21,598 bases of DNA from the IMG/VR virus record IMGVR_UViG_3300020438_000324, positions 1-21,598 of that record; one strand, written 5' to 3'. Source of the stretch: a virus. The notes under the pieces were generated by a model. It had not been told where the DNA came from. It did no database searches and saw only the letters and a program-made list of their open reading frames with translations. Positions 11,201-19,687 of the stretch are shown here, piece by piece (the first letter of the stretch is position 1; each line of letters starts with the position of its first letter). The position numbers were made by a program, and so were the translations under genes.

Positions 11201-14200
11201 AAAGTAACACTAGGAATATCTTGACCACTTTTAACTCTTGATCCAAGAGGAGGTTGTGTAAAAGTTATCTTATCTTCGTTAATAGTATAAGATACACCTG
11301 GTTCTTGTAATATACCATCAAGAGTAATTACAAGAGCTTGTTCATTATATGGTCTAACAGAATTACCATTAGCATCAACCATATTGAATAATGTTCTTCC
11401 TTCTAAGTTTCCTTTATTTGTTAATCCACCATCAAAAGGAAGGTTTAAGAATATATTACCAGCAGTAATCTCAGCAGTATTAATAGCATCAATAGAAACA
11501 GATCCTACACCCCTTTCTACTAAAGTTGGTTGAACTGTTACAATGCTTTGGGTTAACTGTCTCCTAGTGCTTTCTACAGTGATCTTATTAACTTCTGGAT
11601 CCCATAGTTGTATAACACTAGTCTTAGAAGAAACAGTATCACTACTCATCTTAACTTCAGCAGAACTATTAATAAGTACTTCCCCAAATAATTGGAATCC
11701 TGCTGGATGAGTAGTTTCCTTAATTAATTTTCTCCATACATCAATGGAGGTTTCTGATTTAATCGTATATGAGTAATCTTGATAATAATAGGAATCTGTG
11801 ATTCTTTGATTGGAATCACTAATCTTACCACTATCAGATTTGTAATATCCCATATTATCAAAATATGTTTTAATAACAGGAGAATACTCTGTATAGGAAA
11901 TACTTAAGACATTAGCAGTATTATTCTTAGCAAGTCCTTTAATTTCTTTATTTTCTCTTAAGATTCCTTCAACCCTATCAATAACTAAGATGTTAGATCC
12001 ACTTACCCAAGAAGTTACTCTTGCTCTTGCAACTTCAGTAGAACCAGACTTTTGAACTATTGTCTCACCAATACTAAAAGCATCTCTATCAAAATTGGAT
12101 ACAATAAGAATGTAATTAGAAGTAAAAGTTGAACTTAATGTATTATCATTATGATAAGATCCACCATTATTGATTATCTTTATATTTCTAGGTGTACCAA
12201 TATCAGTACTTGATAAGAAACATTCTACATTTGTATCAAGTACTCCATCTACATCAAATATTCCTGTTACAATAGGAATCTTTTTATAATCAACTCCAAT
12301 ACTAGTAATCTTAACAGAATTGATTTCACCAACAGATGTTAATGATTTAGAAACATATTTGATTGATCCACTACCATCATTGGTAGCTACTATAACAGTT
12401 GAATAAAGAATTTTTGTTGGTGTAACATATATTACATTTTTTGTTCCTTGTAAAGGATCGTTGATAACATTTAAACAAGAATTTTCAGAATCAACTATTC
12501 CATCTCTATCATAGTAATAGTATTTGATATATGGTGATGGTTTTCTCTCATCATAAACATTTGTTGTTGTTCTGGATCCATAACCCAATTTTAATTCAAC
12601 AATATTATTTTGCTCTGTTTTTTCTGGTGTAACTAAATTGAAATTAACACTAGGTGATATATCAAACCCAACACCTGCCATTGATGTGTCACTTACATCA
12701 AATCTATATTTGTAATACTTTTTAATGTCAATCTGTTTGTTTCTTTCTCCATCAATTTCAAAATAATAATTTGCATTAGTAATACTTGCAATCTCTACAA
12801 GTCTCTTGTCTCCATCAACGTCTGGTTGATCAAAGAAAGTAGAACTTAAAGAAAGTTTGGTTATAGTAGATAATGTTTTATTTGTATCCCATGATACAAC
12901 CAATTTATGAGTATCTGAATCATAAGAAACTACAGAACCATCTTCAACCGCAAATCCTACAGGCAATCCATATCCACCACCATATAAAGTAACAGAAGCA
13001 CCATTAAAATGATTTACTGCTACTGTGTTCTTTTGCCCTCTCTGAACTGTGAAAACATTTGATGCTCTAGACTGAACTAATACAATTTCACTACCAACAT
13101 TCAAATAATCTCCTTGCTTTATATCATTACCATTATCAATAATCAATTCTGTGTTATCTGATGCAAATCCAACATGATCAACACGAACTAACAATTCAGC
13201 AGTATCTGAATTTGATTTAAATACAACATTAGTACCTATACTAAGTTCATCTCCTACTGCATACCCAGTTCCTTTGTTAGTTATCTTTATTTCAAAAATT
13301 ATATTATCTGATGAAACTTTAATTGTACCTTTTGCACCTGATCCTTTTCCACCAATCAAATTTATATTAGTATATTCACCCTGTGTATAATCAGCACCAC
13401 CATTTAATATAGATAGTTTACCAATTCCGTTATCAGTGAGAACCCTTGCTACAACAGGGTTTTTGAGGACTACATCTTGATATATTTTTTTCTTTACAGT
13501 ATATGTTGTAGTAGTGTTTGCATCATTAGGATCAATATCAATATCAATTGATTCTCCAACACCAACACCATGAGAAGTATCTGTAGTTAGTAATGCTACA
13601 TTATCTGTTATATTAAAAATTGGAAGATTTTCACTTAAATTTGTAATAGATACAATTTTTGCTCCAGGTGTGTTTAATAGATTAGAACTAGTTAAGAAAT
13701 AAGTTTGATCAACAACAAAACCAGTATCTGTAACCTTTACCTTAACTGTATTTTGTGCAGATGTTGTTTCTAATATTTCTCCAACCGCAATAGGAGCATT
13801 TACACCATCACTTAAAGAAAGAATAGCACCCTTTGTATAAGTGACATTAATATCAAGTATCAATGATAAAACTTTAGTACTTGATGATAGTACATCAGTA
13901 CTATTCATAGTACCAGAAACATTTTCTATGACAAAATTTCTTCCTGAGAATACATTACCAACTATCTTACCATTAGCACCAGTTACCCCCTGAGTGATAG
14001 TATCACCATCAAATAGGTAAGCAGTACTAGAAAGGTTTACATATAAAACTTTTGATTGCTGAGAATCTATTGATAGTACAGTTTTACCCTTTACAGAATC
14101 TACTTCACCAACAGCACCATATCCTCCAGTATTATTATCATCTATTGATAGTTTACAACCAACAGAAAAATTATTACCACTATTTGTTATTAAACCTGAA

Positions 14201-16857
14201 GATACACTTCCTCTATTCGTATCTTCAATCTTAGCTATAGTTAAGTCACCATTATTATCAATATCTGATGTTCTTAATCTCTTTGCTTTCTTTGGAATAT
14301 CTGTCTGTGATATTGAAGAATTTGAATTGGAGTCTAAAGGAAGTGAATAATAATTAACTCCTATTATATAAGGAAATACTGGTTTGTCTAAACCATCAAC
14401 AGTAATAAAATATGCATATGTGCCATTAGGATATTCTGGTGTTACACAATACCTTCCATTATTAGCATCTAGATGTCCACTTTCATCTTCATAAACATAA
14501 TCATTAATATATGTTCCAATAGGATCAGTAGGACCACCATCTCTAGTAGTAAGAGCAGTATAACTAGAATTCATTCTAACAATAGCAGATCCTACATCTA
14601 GTGGACTTATATAACCATAAGCACCATATATGGGGTTACCATCATATGCAAACCCTAAGATAGGTGAATGCTGTGATCCGTTATCATTTGCCCTTAATGT
14701 AGTAGGAGATGCATAATAGGCATAACCAGTTCCTAATTCAGGTGAAAAGTTTTTAAAGAAATAACCATTATCAGAATCAAGATTATTATTATTCTTAAAA
14801 TACCTATCCTTTCTCCATTCCTTAATTGTTGCAGTTGCAGTTGCACTAGATCCAACAGGAATCACTTCTAATGATATATTATTCTGTGTGTAAAGACTTC
14901 CACCATTGTTTTTAACAAATCCAGTGATTTCTCCTGTATTTGATACTTCAGCAGTAAAATCTGCAAACCTTCCTTTTCCAGCACCATCAGTTATCCTAAT
15001 AATAGGTGGTGATGAATAATACTCACCAGAATCATTAATTGTAATACTTGTTACTTCACCTGCTGTAACAACTGGTGTTAGAAGAGCACCTCTACCAGAT
15101 AGAATTTCAACAGTAGGATTCTCAGTATAATTACCAACATCTTCAATACTTATAGATTCAACAACTTGTCCAGCAAGTTTAGCAGTTGCTTTGTTTGGAA
15201 AACCATTAATTAATACAAATGGTGCTTTGCTATAACCATTTCCTCTATTACCCACAGTAATTTTTTGTAGTGGACCGTTATAAACTACATCTTCATCCTT
15301 ATAACTTACAAAAGGTACACCATTAATTGCAATACCAATATCCCTATACTTAGTCTCATATGTCTCAGTAATTGAGATAGCATCTTTTCTTATTATCTTT
15401 AATAATTTTTGATCTTGTAAATCTGTAGGTGGTGTTCCTGTTCCAATAGCATGTGATGGAAATCCTGAAGAAGCAATATAATACCCTTCACCATCTTGAT
15501 ATATTGCTGAAACATTAGAAGGTAAATCAGCAACACTAGCAATTTGAGGATCTGTACTACTGAATACCCATCTATTGTTATTCTGTGCATCAACAATCTT
15601 TACATCATTTGTAATAAATCCAGGTTTTGATATTTCAATAACATCATTTGGATTTGAATATGGTACTTTTGTGCTAGGTTCTACATTATAAAGGACACCA
15701 TAGACTAATAGATCAACATCATCAGTACCAACATTAGCTCCATATGTTACAGAAGTACCAATAGGGTAAGTTCCAGTGCCTGATCTAGTTTTTATTACGA
15801 ATTGATTTACATTTTTATTTTCATATGTTATGGTTTCAGCACCTATATTAAATTTTCCTTTAGAATCCCATGCAATTGTGGAAAAAACATTAACTCTACC
15901 ACCAATACTAAGAGAATTATTAATTTCTTTAGTTAATTTTGTTCGTGAAGCAATCTTAAACTCTCCATTTACAGTTGCTTCATTAAGAATAATCTCATAT
16001 AACTCCTCACCATCAAACTTACCAGAATATCTAACGTTATCAACTACAGCAGATGCATAAGAACCTTCAATATCCTGTACTATCTTCTTACCAATTAGAT
16101 TAGTTGGTGTTCCTGAAACAACTTTTGCTTTAATTGAATATGATTGTACCCAATTAGATTCTGAAGGTTTTAAAGTAAAATCTCTTGGGTATGCAACTTC
16201 AGGATTTGTTCCACCAAGATCAACTAAACACTTAAATAAAAATTTGATTGAGTTGTCTGTTCCCTTTGATTGGTAAAAAGAACTAATATTTTTAATAAGA
16301 GTTCTCTTATCTACATTACCTTTTAAATACTCTTCTGGAAAATCAGACAGATACTGCTTTTCAAAACTCTTTACAAATGCATATAAGAATAGATTACTGA
16401 TATTACTTACTGTAGATCCATCTACATGACTTGCAGACTGTGTAGTAATAAAAGTACTCTTCTCATAAAGATCACCTAAAGTACTATTACCACTTACTCC
16501 ACGACTAACTTCTAAAAATTCTGTATTTGTTCTACTAGTATAGAAACATATTTCATCATCTATTTTAATGTATCCACCTTGCTTTGGAAATGAAGTAGCA
16601 TCATCTACAGTAATAGTAGTATCTGAATCAAGTACCAATCCATTAAGTGTAGTACCCTGTACTAATAGATTCTTCTCATAGAAATCAATGTCACGGTAAG
16701 TTGTAAGATTGTTGACAATATCTAATGGTTGACCTTGAATCTCAAGCTGCTCATAATACTTCTGTATGAACTTAGAAAACAGTTCATACTCCTCATTAAT
16801 AAAATCAGGTAATTGTGACTCAATTAAAGTTGAGACTTTATTCGCAGATTTAGGCAC
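8260..16857 (-). CDS. Giant gp7-position baseplate protein (2865 aa) with split gp7-like core
   Basis: GTG start at 16857; the gp6 stop and this start share one base (TAGTG). Residues 1-265 resemble the C-terminal part of T4 gp7: a helical start, then VDKRTLIKNISSFYQSKGTD (residues 182-201) and NSIKFLFK (202-209), then NLIGKKIV (253-260). T4 gp7 has DKRDAV...FY.STKG...YKFLFK...LVGQTI. A later block, THPAGFQLFG (1716-1725), resembles the T4 HPVGF segment. Between them lie about 1,430 residues of beta modules. These include Gly-Tyr-Pro-Pro repeats (530-650), a YHYH-like domain (729-834), and 'GDTITQG' modules (947-990, 1594-1642). After it come three 'DGVLQ...Y.I...I.F...YGR' repeats (1843-1890, 2108-2145, 2198-2243) and a helical insert (1893-1985). 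The C-terminal 55 residues repeat a module found near the N-terminus. T4 gp7 is about 1,030 aa. Role as the wedge protein between gp6 and gp8 is inferred from position and these motifs. No catalytic site was recognised. Confidence 0.85.
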   Translation of the reverse strand: MPKSANKVSTLIESQLPDFINEEYELFSKFIQKYYEQLEIQGQPLDIVNNLTTYRDIDFYEKNLLVQGTTLNGLVLDSDTTITVDDATSFPKQGGYIKIDDEICFYTSRTNTEFLEVSRGVSGNSTLGDLYEKSTFITTQSASHVDGSTVSNISNLFLYAFVKSFEKQYLSDFPEEYLKGNVDKRTLIKNISSFYQSKGTDNSIKFLFKCLVDLGGTNPEVAYPRDFTLKPSESNWVQSYSIKAKVVSGTPTNLIGKKIVQDIEGSYASAVVDNVRYSGKFDGEELYEIILNEATVNGEFKIASRTKLTKEINNSLSIGGRVNVFSTIAWDSKGKFNIGAETITYENKNVNQFVIKTRSGTGTYPIGTSVTYGANVGTDDVDLLVYGVLYNVEPSTKVPYSNPNDVIEISKPGFITNDVKIVDAQNNNRWVFSSTDPQIASVADLPSNVSAIYQDGEGYYIASSGFPSHAIGTGTPPTDLQDQKLLKIIRKDAISITETYETKYRDIGIAINGVPFVSYKDEDVVYNGPLQKITVGNRGNGYSKAPFVLINGFPNKATAKLAGQVVESISIEDVGNYTENPTVEILSGRGALLTPVVTAGEVTSITINDSGEYYSSPPIIRITDGAGKGRFADFTAEVSNTGEITGFVKNNGGSLYTQNNISLEVIPVGSSATATATIKEWRKDRYFKNNNNLDSDNGYFFKNFSPELGTGYAYYASPTTLRANDNGSQHSPILGFAYDGNPIYGAYGYISPLDVGSAIVRMNSSYTALTTRDGGPTDPIGTYINDYVYEDESGHLDANNGRYCVTPEYPNGTYAYFITVDGLDKPVFPYIIGVNYYSLPLDSNSNSSISQTDIPKKAKRLRTSDIDNNGDLTIAKIEDTNRGSVSSGLITNSGNNFSVGCKLSIDDNNTGGYGAVGEVDSVKGKTVLSIDSQQSKVLYVNLSSTAYLFDGDTITQGVTGANGKIVGNVFSGRNFVIENVSGTMNSTDVLSSSTKVLSLILDINVTYTKGAILSLSDGVNAPIAVGEILETTSAQNTVKVKVTDTGFVVDQTYFLTSSNLLNTPGAKIVSITNLSENLPIFNITDNVALLTTDTSHGVGVGESIDIDIDPNDANTTTTYTVKKKIYQDVVLKNPVVARVLTDNGIGKLSILNGGADYTQGEYTNINLIGGKGSGAKGTIKVSSDNIIFEIKITNKGTGYAVGDELSIGTNVVFKSNSDTAELLVRVDHVGFASDNTELIIDNGNDIKQGDYLNVGSEIVLVQSRASNVFTVQRGQKNTVAVNHFNGASVTLYGGGYGLPVGFAVEDGSVVSYDSDTHKLVVSWDTNKTLSTITKLSLSSTFFDQPDVDGDKRLVEIASITNANYYFEIDGERNKQIDIKKYYKYRFDVSDTSMAGVGFDISPSVNFNLVTPEKTEQNNIVELKLGYGSRTTTNVYDERKPSPYIKYYYYDRDGIVDSENSCLNVINDPLQGTKNVIYVTPTKILYSTVIVATNDGSGSIKYVSKSLTSVGEINSVKITSIGVDYKKIPIVTGIFDVDGVLDTNVECFLSSTDIGTPRNIKIINNGGSYHNDNTLSSTFTSNYILIVSNFDRDAFSIGETIVQKSGSTEVARARVTSWVSGSNILVIDRVEGILRENKEIKGLAKNNTANVLSISYTEYSPVIKTYFDNMGYYKSDSGKISDSNQRITDSYYYQDYSYTIKSETSIDVWRKLIKETTHPAGFQLFGEVLINSSAEVKMSSDTVSSKTSVIQLWDPEVNKITVESTRRQLTQSIVTVQPTLVERGVGSVSIDAINTAEITAGNIFLNLPFDGGLTNKGNLEGRTLFNMVDANGNSVRPYNEQALVITLDGILQEPGVSYTINEDKITFTQPPLGSRVKSGQDIPSVTFYGRYFQFKDNTLNQKYLKKIKNIFQRSGRWIDSANQIERNRSTIVDKTITYIKSTYPELPWNVTEGKFSRNIGQVLDAWSHDIRFGGNWKTVYEGKSYYTGGVLSSLTGEGVLTDAATGDKTSELEAGVEAYQHAVSLAKQAVNNELSDGYENIHILADSAPNKCANVLSALDTLSNVLTLILTNGEDAATLTNPDYFNGESKIFDLYYEDGTGVDTQVNEDLFIALSGVLQHNPAYTIDRTDVPNKIVFDEAPIWNQTENTKTLQEPLAVEKFFGHGIGSYLRCSIVEEDSAGPYLILDSDKKVKVINDTRLVMVFIDGVLQREEDSYNIVGPAITFNKKIKKENNVEIIVLYGRDIDPAMTLYDFEAGQYFNEIILTCDAGSTNTFGAWKDWYGLSYDYFQVAYQKVGGTKRMLGNVKTYTTTDQKLIITLVGNNPDLDGSSVFFARSSDFADEYELTGVTNTIAVVRDSDQNYRMQRNSARWLYGTPRADEAFYVRNRLLSNINDGDIVKIDGEDDYRTINGLPRYVNPKTYVPQEEVSAGFFGTIITTNYAGDTRGVGLSATCEIDGGKVSSVSWNKATIEMIESEWKVTKGSTAFGYDSTPVLHFIPVDQNGGGAKAEVVVSDGHIIDIVLTNAGSGYTKAPKIVTARQYKIIKQRGRKIASSFTLKFNPSIVYPSPVTVYSEVTRFKGLEVGTMGNLNMAITTPDGCKQKITSIIQTTSGVDIKPITQQINKYYPTVIASIPSPSVEKQVTLEIETETIVQLRLPVIEIDQYGNRRVRPDGSPGDGNPIGGGGVQLPMEKKALYNMGFVDLRRINYESVYEQGTLGPRFLQWEGAKFMTTGDILSTGGVSVSAYTIQEFEGFDLELRTFEDQAESMVATNDYIFNIGYPSINHYVSQLDTSDLPNESGGGYLATNETVYANTTNFPSTGTILLGREQISYTSKMNDRFLGCTRGVNNTPIESHTIGEYLRNAL
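8275..8433 (-). repeat. C-terminal copy of the 'NFPSTG..LLGREQISYTS' module
   Basis: Residues 2809-2861 of the giant protein read TNFPSTGTILLGREQISYTS, then FLGCTRGV and a His-Gly-containing end. This has the same order of motifs as residues 78-131 (TSFPKQGGYIKIDDEICFYTS, then FLEVSRGVSG). A looser copy lies at 1238-1292 (NDIKQGDYLNVGSEIVLV, then FTVQRGQ and a His). It is a protein-level repeat: one small beta domain occurs at the start, middle and end of the polypeptide. Modules of this form are common in large marine phage structural proteins. Confidence 0.7.
12982..13146 (-). repeat. Middle copy of the same module in the giant protein
   Basis: Residues 1238-1292: IKQGDYLNVGSEIVLV, then FTVQRGQ and VNHFNGASV. 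It aligns with the N- and C-terminal copies by the G..I.I..E.I.Y, F...RG and H..G positions, but is more diverged. Confidence 0.55.
14356..14673 (-). other. YHYH-like domain inside the giant protein
   Basis: Residues 729-834 of the giant protein contain SPILGFAYDGNPIYGAYGY (731-749), then HLDANNGRYCVTPEYPNGTY (795-814), then a hydrophobic FPYIIGVNYY end (828-837). This is the layout of the YHYH domain family, where the namesake motif follows 'P.GTY'. Here the motif reads YAYF, so both histidines are missing. The fold may be kept while any metal-binding function is lost. The domain call is by recall of the family pattern. Confidence 0.6.
16465..16626 (-). repeat. N-terminal copy of the same module in the giant protein
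   Basis: Residues 78-131: TTITVDDATSFPKQGGYIKI, then an acidic EI-F-YTS strand, then FLEVSRGVSG. It interrupts the gp7-like N-terminal region, sitting between the first helices and the VDKR...KFLFK segment. Confidence 0.65.
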
Positions 16858-18659
16858 TACTCTTTATACGCAACGAATTTACTATTTGACACATCTACAT
16901 CTAGATATGCCTCACGCTTTACTTCAATATCTTTATTAGCAGGTTTTACTCGCAATTCAATACGATTATCAGAAAAACTGCTTTTTAAAATAGTGAAGTC
17001 ATAAAGTTGTATTTCACCTTTAGTATAATCAACAGTTCCTATTGAATCATTCAATAGAACCTTTTCACCACTTAAGGAATCTAGTCTATATAGGACTATT
17101 TTACCTTTTCTATCTTCAAGGTATGATGTGTAATTAGGATACTCAAAGACTGTCATACCAGTAGATGATACAACAGGATTATCACAATCTACAAGGAAAG
17201 GATTTTGATAACATACTTCATAATATGAAGATGAATTTATCTGTGCTATAAAATCCTTTCTTATAGTAATACTAGTATCATTTGAATTGATAGAACGATC
17301 TACGCTATCAATAACACTGATAAATTTACTATATCTAAATTTACCTTTAAATTTTTCTGTGCCAGAAGATAGTAGATACTGCTGAATCCCAGTGGCAGCC
17401 TTTGCTGCCATCTCAGCAGGAAGTAATTTACTCTTTGTAGAATTATAGTATATCTTACTATTTAACTCAACATATAAAATAGATGGGTCAATAAATTCTG
17501 GTTTAATTGAAGCAACAGTATACTTCTTCAATTCATCTGTTAATTCATTCTTGGTATAAGATGATATTGATGGTGCATCTGTTGGTTTAATTGAAAGGAA
17601 TACTTTACCGTATGCAGGTGGTACTTGATCTTCACCACCAAATACTATAATGTCACTAACAGATGGATATATGTTTCTAACTATAGAAGCAAAGTCATTT
17701 GAAGTTACTGCTCTATTTTGAGATCCATAGAACTTAGGAGCATTGTATTTAATATCATCAATACTCTCAATGTCTGCTCCACCACTAGCATTTTGTACAA
17801 CTGTCAATTCTGTTACATTATATGGTACTTGTATTAATGAATTGGTTTGATCTACAATAGTTCCATTAAATCTAAAGGTTGATGCTCCATTAGTAATATT
17901 ACCATTCGTTACAACAGAACTCAGTTCAACAACCTCATTATCCTCAAGTTTTTTCCCTAATACACCATCACCAAAAAAGATTTCATATTTCTCATCTTCT
18001 ATTTCATTTACAAAGTATACCTTATCATCTGAATTGACATCTAATATATTATTTGCTTTGATATACAATTCAGACTGTGTTGTATTAGCAGATTCGTAAA
18101 TCCTTACCTTAAGTGTATTGATATCAGTAGATGGGTTATCAATAATAAATCTTTGACCTTTTGCATTAGAATCAACAGATGTCCTTGTCTGAATAAGAGA
18201 TCCTTCGTAAATAGGTAAATTAGCAAACGATACAGTACCGTTACTAACAGTCTCTCTATAATCTTCTGTTACAATAAAACGATATAAACTACCATCATAG
18301 TTAGTAACAAATCCACTACCTGCTTTTATAGTGACAGATACAGGAGCATTATTATTAAAGGTAAGACTTAGATTGATTAATGCTTGAGCAGCAGTTTTTG
18401 ATTTGGGAGAATACCCTAGTTGCTTTGCTAGAGAGACTACGTTATCCCTTAGAGACGCTGAATCAAGGAATAGTTCATTCACTACCATATTGGTATTGAA
18501 CGCTGTGTAGTACGTATTATATGCCAATACATCCAACACTTGACTTAAAGCAGATCCTTCAAAATCGTAGTCAGTGAAGTCTGTTTGTGCTCTCATATAG
18601 TCTTTGAGAGCTGTTTTAATATCAATGAAGTCTAAATTGTTTAACTGGGTGTATGGCAT
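16857..18659 (-). CDS. 6: Baseplate wedge protein gp6
   Basis: This 600-aa protein shows the T4 gp6 N-terminal signature. Residues 28-48 read DFTDYDFEGSALSQVLDVLAY, followed by ELFLDSASLRDNVVSLAKQL (62-81) and GYSPKSKTAAQ (82-92). T4 has EFLDYDFEGSRLNVLCDLLAYNT and LRSSVVQAAQDNGYLPTSKSAAQ. T4 gp6 is 660 aa, so the length fits. gp6 is related to the phage Mu-type baseplate J family and dimerises to tie wedges into the ring around the hub. It starts with ATG sharing one base with the gp25 stop (TAATG) and ends sharing one base with the GTG of the giant gene (TAGTG). This suggests translational coupling of the three wedge genes in matched amounts. Confidence 0.97.
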   Translation of the reverse strand: MPYTQLNNLDFIDIKTALKDYMRAQTDFTDYDFEGSALSQVLDVLAYNTYYTAFNTNMVVNELFLDSASLRDNVVSLAKQLGYSPKSKTAAQALINLSLTFNNNAPVSVTIKAGSGFVTNYDGSLYRFIVTEDYRETVSNGTVSFANLPIYEGSLIQTRTSVDSNAKGQRFIIDNPSTDINTLKVRIYESANTTQSELYIKANNILDVNSDDKVYFVNEIEDEKYEIFFGDGVLGKKLEDNEVVELSSVVTNGNITNGASTFRFNGTIVDQTNSLIQVPYNVTELTVVQNASGGADIESIDDIKYNAPKFYGSQNRAVTSNDFASIVRNIYPSVSDIIVFGGEDQVPPAYGKVFLSIKPTDAPSISSYTKNELTDELKKYTVASIKPEFIDPSILYVELNSKIYYNSTKSKLLPAEMAAKAATGIQQYLLSSGTEKFKGKFRYSKFISVIDSVDRSINSNDTSITIRKDFIAQINSSSYYEVCYQNPFLVDCDNPVVSSTGMTVFEYPNYTSYLEDRKGKIVLYRLDSLSGEKVLLNDSIGTVDYTKGEIQLYDFTILKSSFSDNRIELRVKPANKDIEVKREAYLDVDVSNSKFVAYKE

Positions 18660-19051
18660 TATCTCGTCCTAGCTAGGAAGAACTGTATGTTGGTTGGTGG
18701 TGTGTCTACACCTCTTAATGTATAAGTCATCTCAACATCAAAACCATTATCATTAAAATTTGGTATACATCTTAAATCTTCAATGGCAATTCTAGGTTCG
18801 TAAGTTCCTATTGTTGATTCTATATTTGTTTTGACTTGTGCAGCAGTAGCATAATCCAATGGTTCAAATAAGAACTTCCTTATGTTTGAACCATAGTCAG
18901 GATTAAATAATTTCTCACCTTTATTTGTCAATAGCAAATTTACTATTGCTTGTTTAACAGCAGAAGCATCCCTACTAACAACTAAGTCATTAGTAACAGG
19001 ATGCTTTTTAAAAGTAATATTAATGTCCTTAAAGGACAGTGCTTCCACCAT
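18659..19051 (-). CDS. 25: Baseplate wedge protein gp25
   Basis: A 130-aa protein, almost the same length as T4 gp25 (132 aa). It has the features of the gp25/lysozyme-like baseplate family, which despite the name has no lysozyme activity. These are an N-terminal segment with VSRDASAVKQAIVNLLLTN, then GEKLFNPDYGSNIRKFLFEP (residues 45-64), and the conserved YEPRI motif near 84-88 followed by a strand-rich end. gp25 joins gp6 and gp53 in the wedge core and contacts the tube/sheath initiation site. The ATG at 19051 is preceded by a small hairpin (19054-19075) and a late-promoter-like box (19079-19086). No Shine-Dalgarno sequence is obvious. Confidence 0.97.
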   Translation of the reverse strand: MVEALSFKDINITFKKHPVTNDLVVSRDASAVKQAIVNLLLTNKGEKLFNPDYGSNIRKFLFEPLDYATAAQVKTNIESTIGTYEPRIAIEDLRCIPNFNDNGFDVEMTYTLRGVDTPPTNIQFFLARTR

Positions 19052-19053
19052 TT

Positions 19054-19075
19054 ACTGACAATATACGAAGTCAGT
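19054..19075 (-). promoter_or_regulatory. Small hairpin immediately before the gp25 start
   Basis: Minus strand: ACTGAC, a 10-nt loop, GTCAGT, ending 2 bases before the ATG. If the box at 19079-19086 is a promoter, this hairpin would form the 5' end of the gp25 mRNA. With only a 6-bp stem it is weak and may be chance. Confidence 0.3.
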
Positions 19076-19078
19076 AGT

Positions 19079-19086
19079 TATTTAGA
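19079..19086 (-). promoter_or_regulatory. Possible variant late promoter for gp25
   Basis: Minus-strand sequence TCTAAATA, one mismatch from TATAAATA, 28-35 bp before the gp25 start and just after the stop of the oxygenase gene. Its position matches the gp8 promoter arrangement, but the second base of the core differs from consensus, so activity is uncertain. Confidence 0.35.
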
Positions 19087-19090
19087 CAGT

Positions 19091-19687
19091 TTATACAGAG
19101 TATTGATATCCGTTCTTACTCACTAACTCAGTCTCTGCAATGTTAAATGCTAAAGTTATTCTTTCTTTATCTTCTTGAAATGGCATTACGCAGTGTACTA
19201 CATCACTAGGGAACATAATCATAGTTCCATTCTTTCCTTCATACTCACAACCAAGATCAAAGAATTTAGTTGGGTGATTATGATTCTTATAGTAGATCAC
19301 ACCTGATAGAAACCCTGAATGATTATGCGGAGGATTGTCATCTCCTTTATATGCAAAGTTAGTCCATAGGTCATATTTGTCAAAATAACCAGGCCAATTC
19401 TTTAATTTGAACTCACGGAGATTTCTTCCTTTCCCCCAATGTTCATGCGTCAATCGTAATACCCATGCCAACCAAAATGAATCTTCAATCAAACGTGCAG
19501 GTACACCACATTGATATGAATTATGCTTTCTTCCATCACTAGAAAGATATCCAACATTCTCATGTGCTCTTATATCTGCTAAAGGATGGTTCTTAACTCT
19601 AATACTACAAGTAACCCAATAATCAATCTCTTCTTGTATAGATTCGGGAATATCAAAGATTAATATATTATCCCTTAGTTTTTTCAT
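19091..19687 (-). CDS. Putative 2OG-Fe(II)-dependent dioxygenase
   Basis: A 198-aa protein with the C-terminal layout of a phage/cyanobacterial 2-oxoglutarate and Fe(II)-dependent oxygenase family. The segment NPPHNHSGFLSGVIYY spans residues 118-133, and TMIMFPSDVVHCVMPF spans 155-170. A second conserved segment, ERITLAFNI (175-183), follows. Candidate iron ligands are H121, H123 and H165, and R176 is the likely 2-oxoglutarate contact. The first ligand motif is H-x-H rather than the usual H-x-D/E, which I believe is common in this family but changes the ligand set. Such enzymes hydroxylate protein, nucleotide or small-molecule substrates; nothing here fixes the substrate. The ATG overlaps the SET gene stop by 4 nt (ATGA), so the two are probably co-translated. 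The stop lies 39 bp before gp25. Confidence 0.8.
   Translation of the reverse strand: MKKLRDNILIFDIPESIQEEIDYWVTCSIRVKNHPLADIRAHENVGYLSSDGRKHNSYQCGVPARLIEDSFWLAWVLRLTHEHWGKGRNLREFKLKNWPGYFDKYDLWTNFAYKGDDNPPHNHSGFLSGVIYYKNHNHPTKFFDLGCEYEGKNGTMIMFPSDVVHCVMPFQEDKERITLAFNIAETELVSKNGYQYSV

Noticed and set aside
15399-15596. 65-aa minus-strand frame inside the giant gene
   Set aside because: Out-of-frame within a continuous 2865-codon gene; its product is low-complexity.
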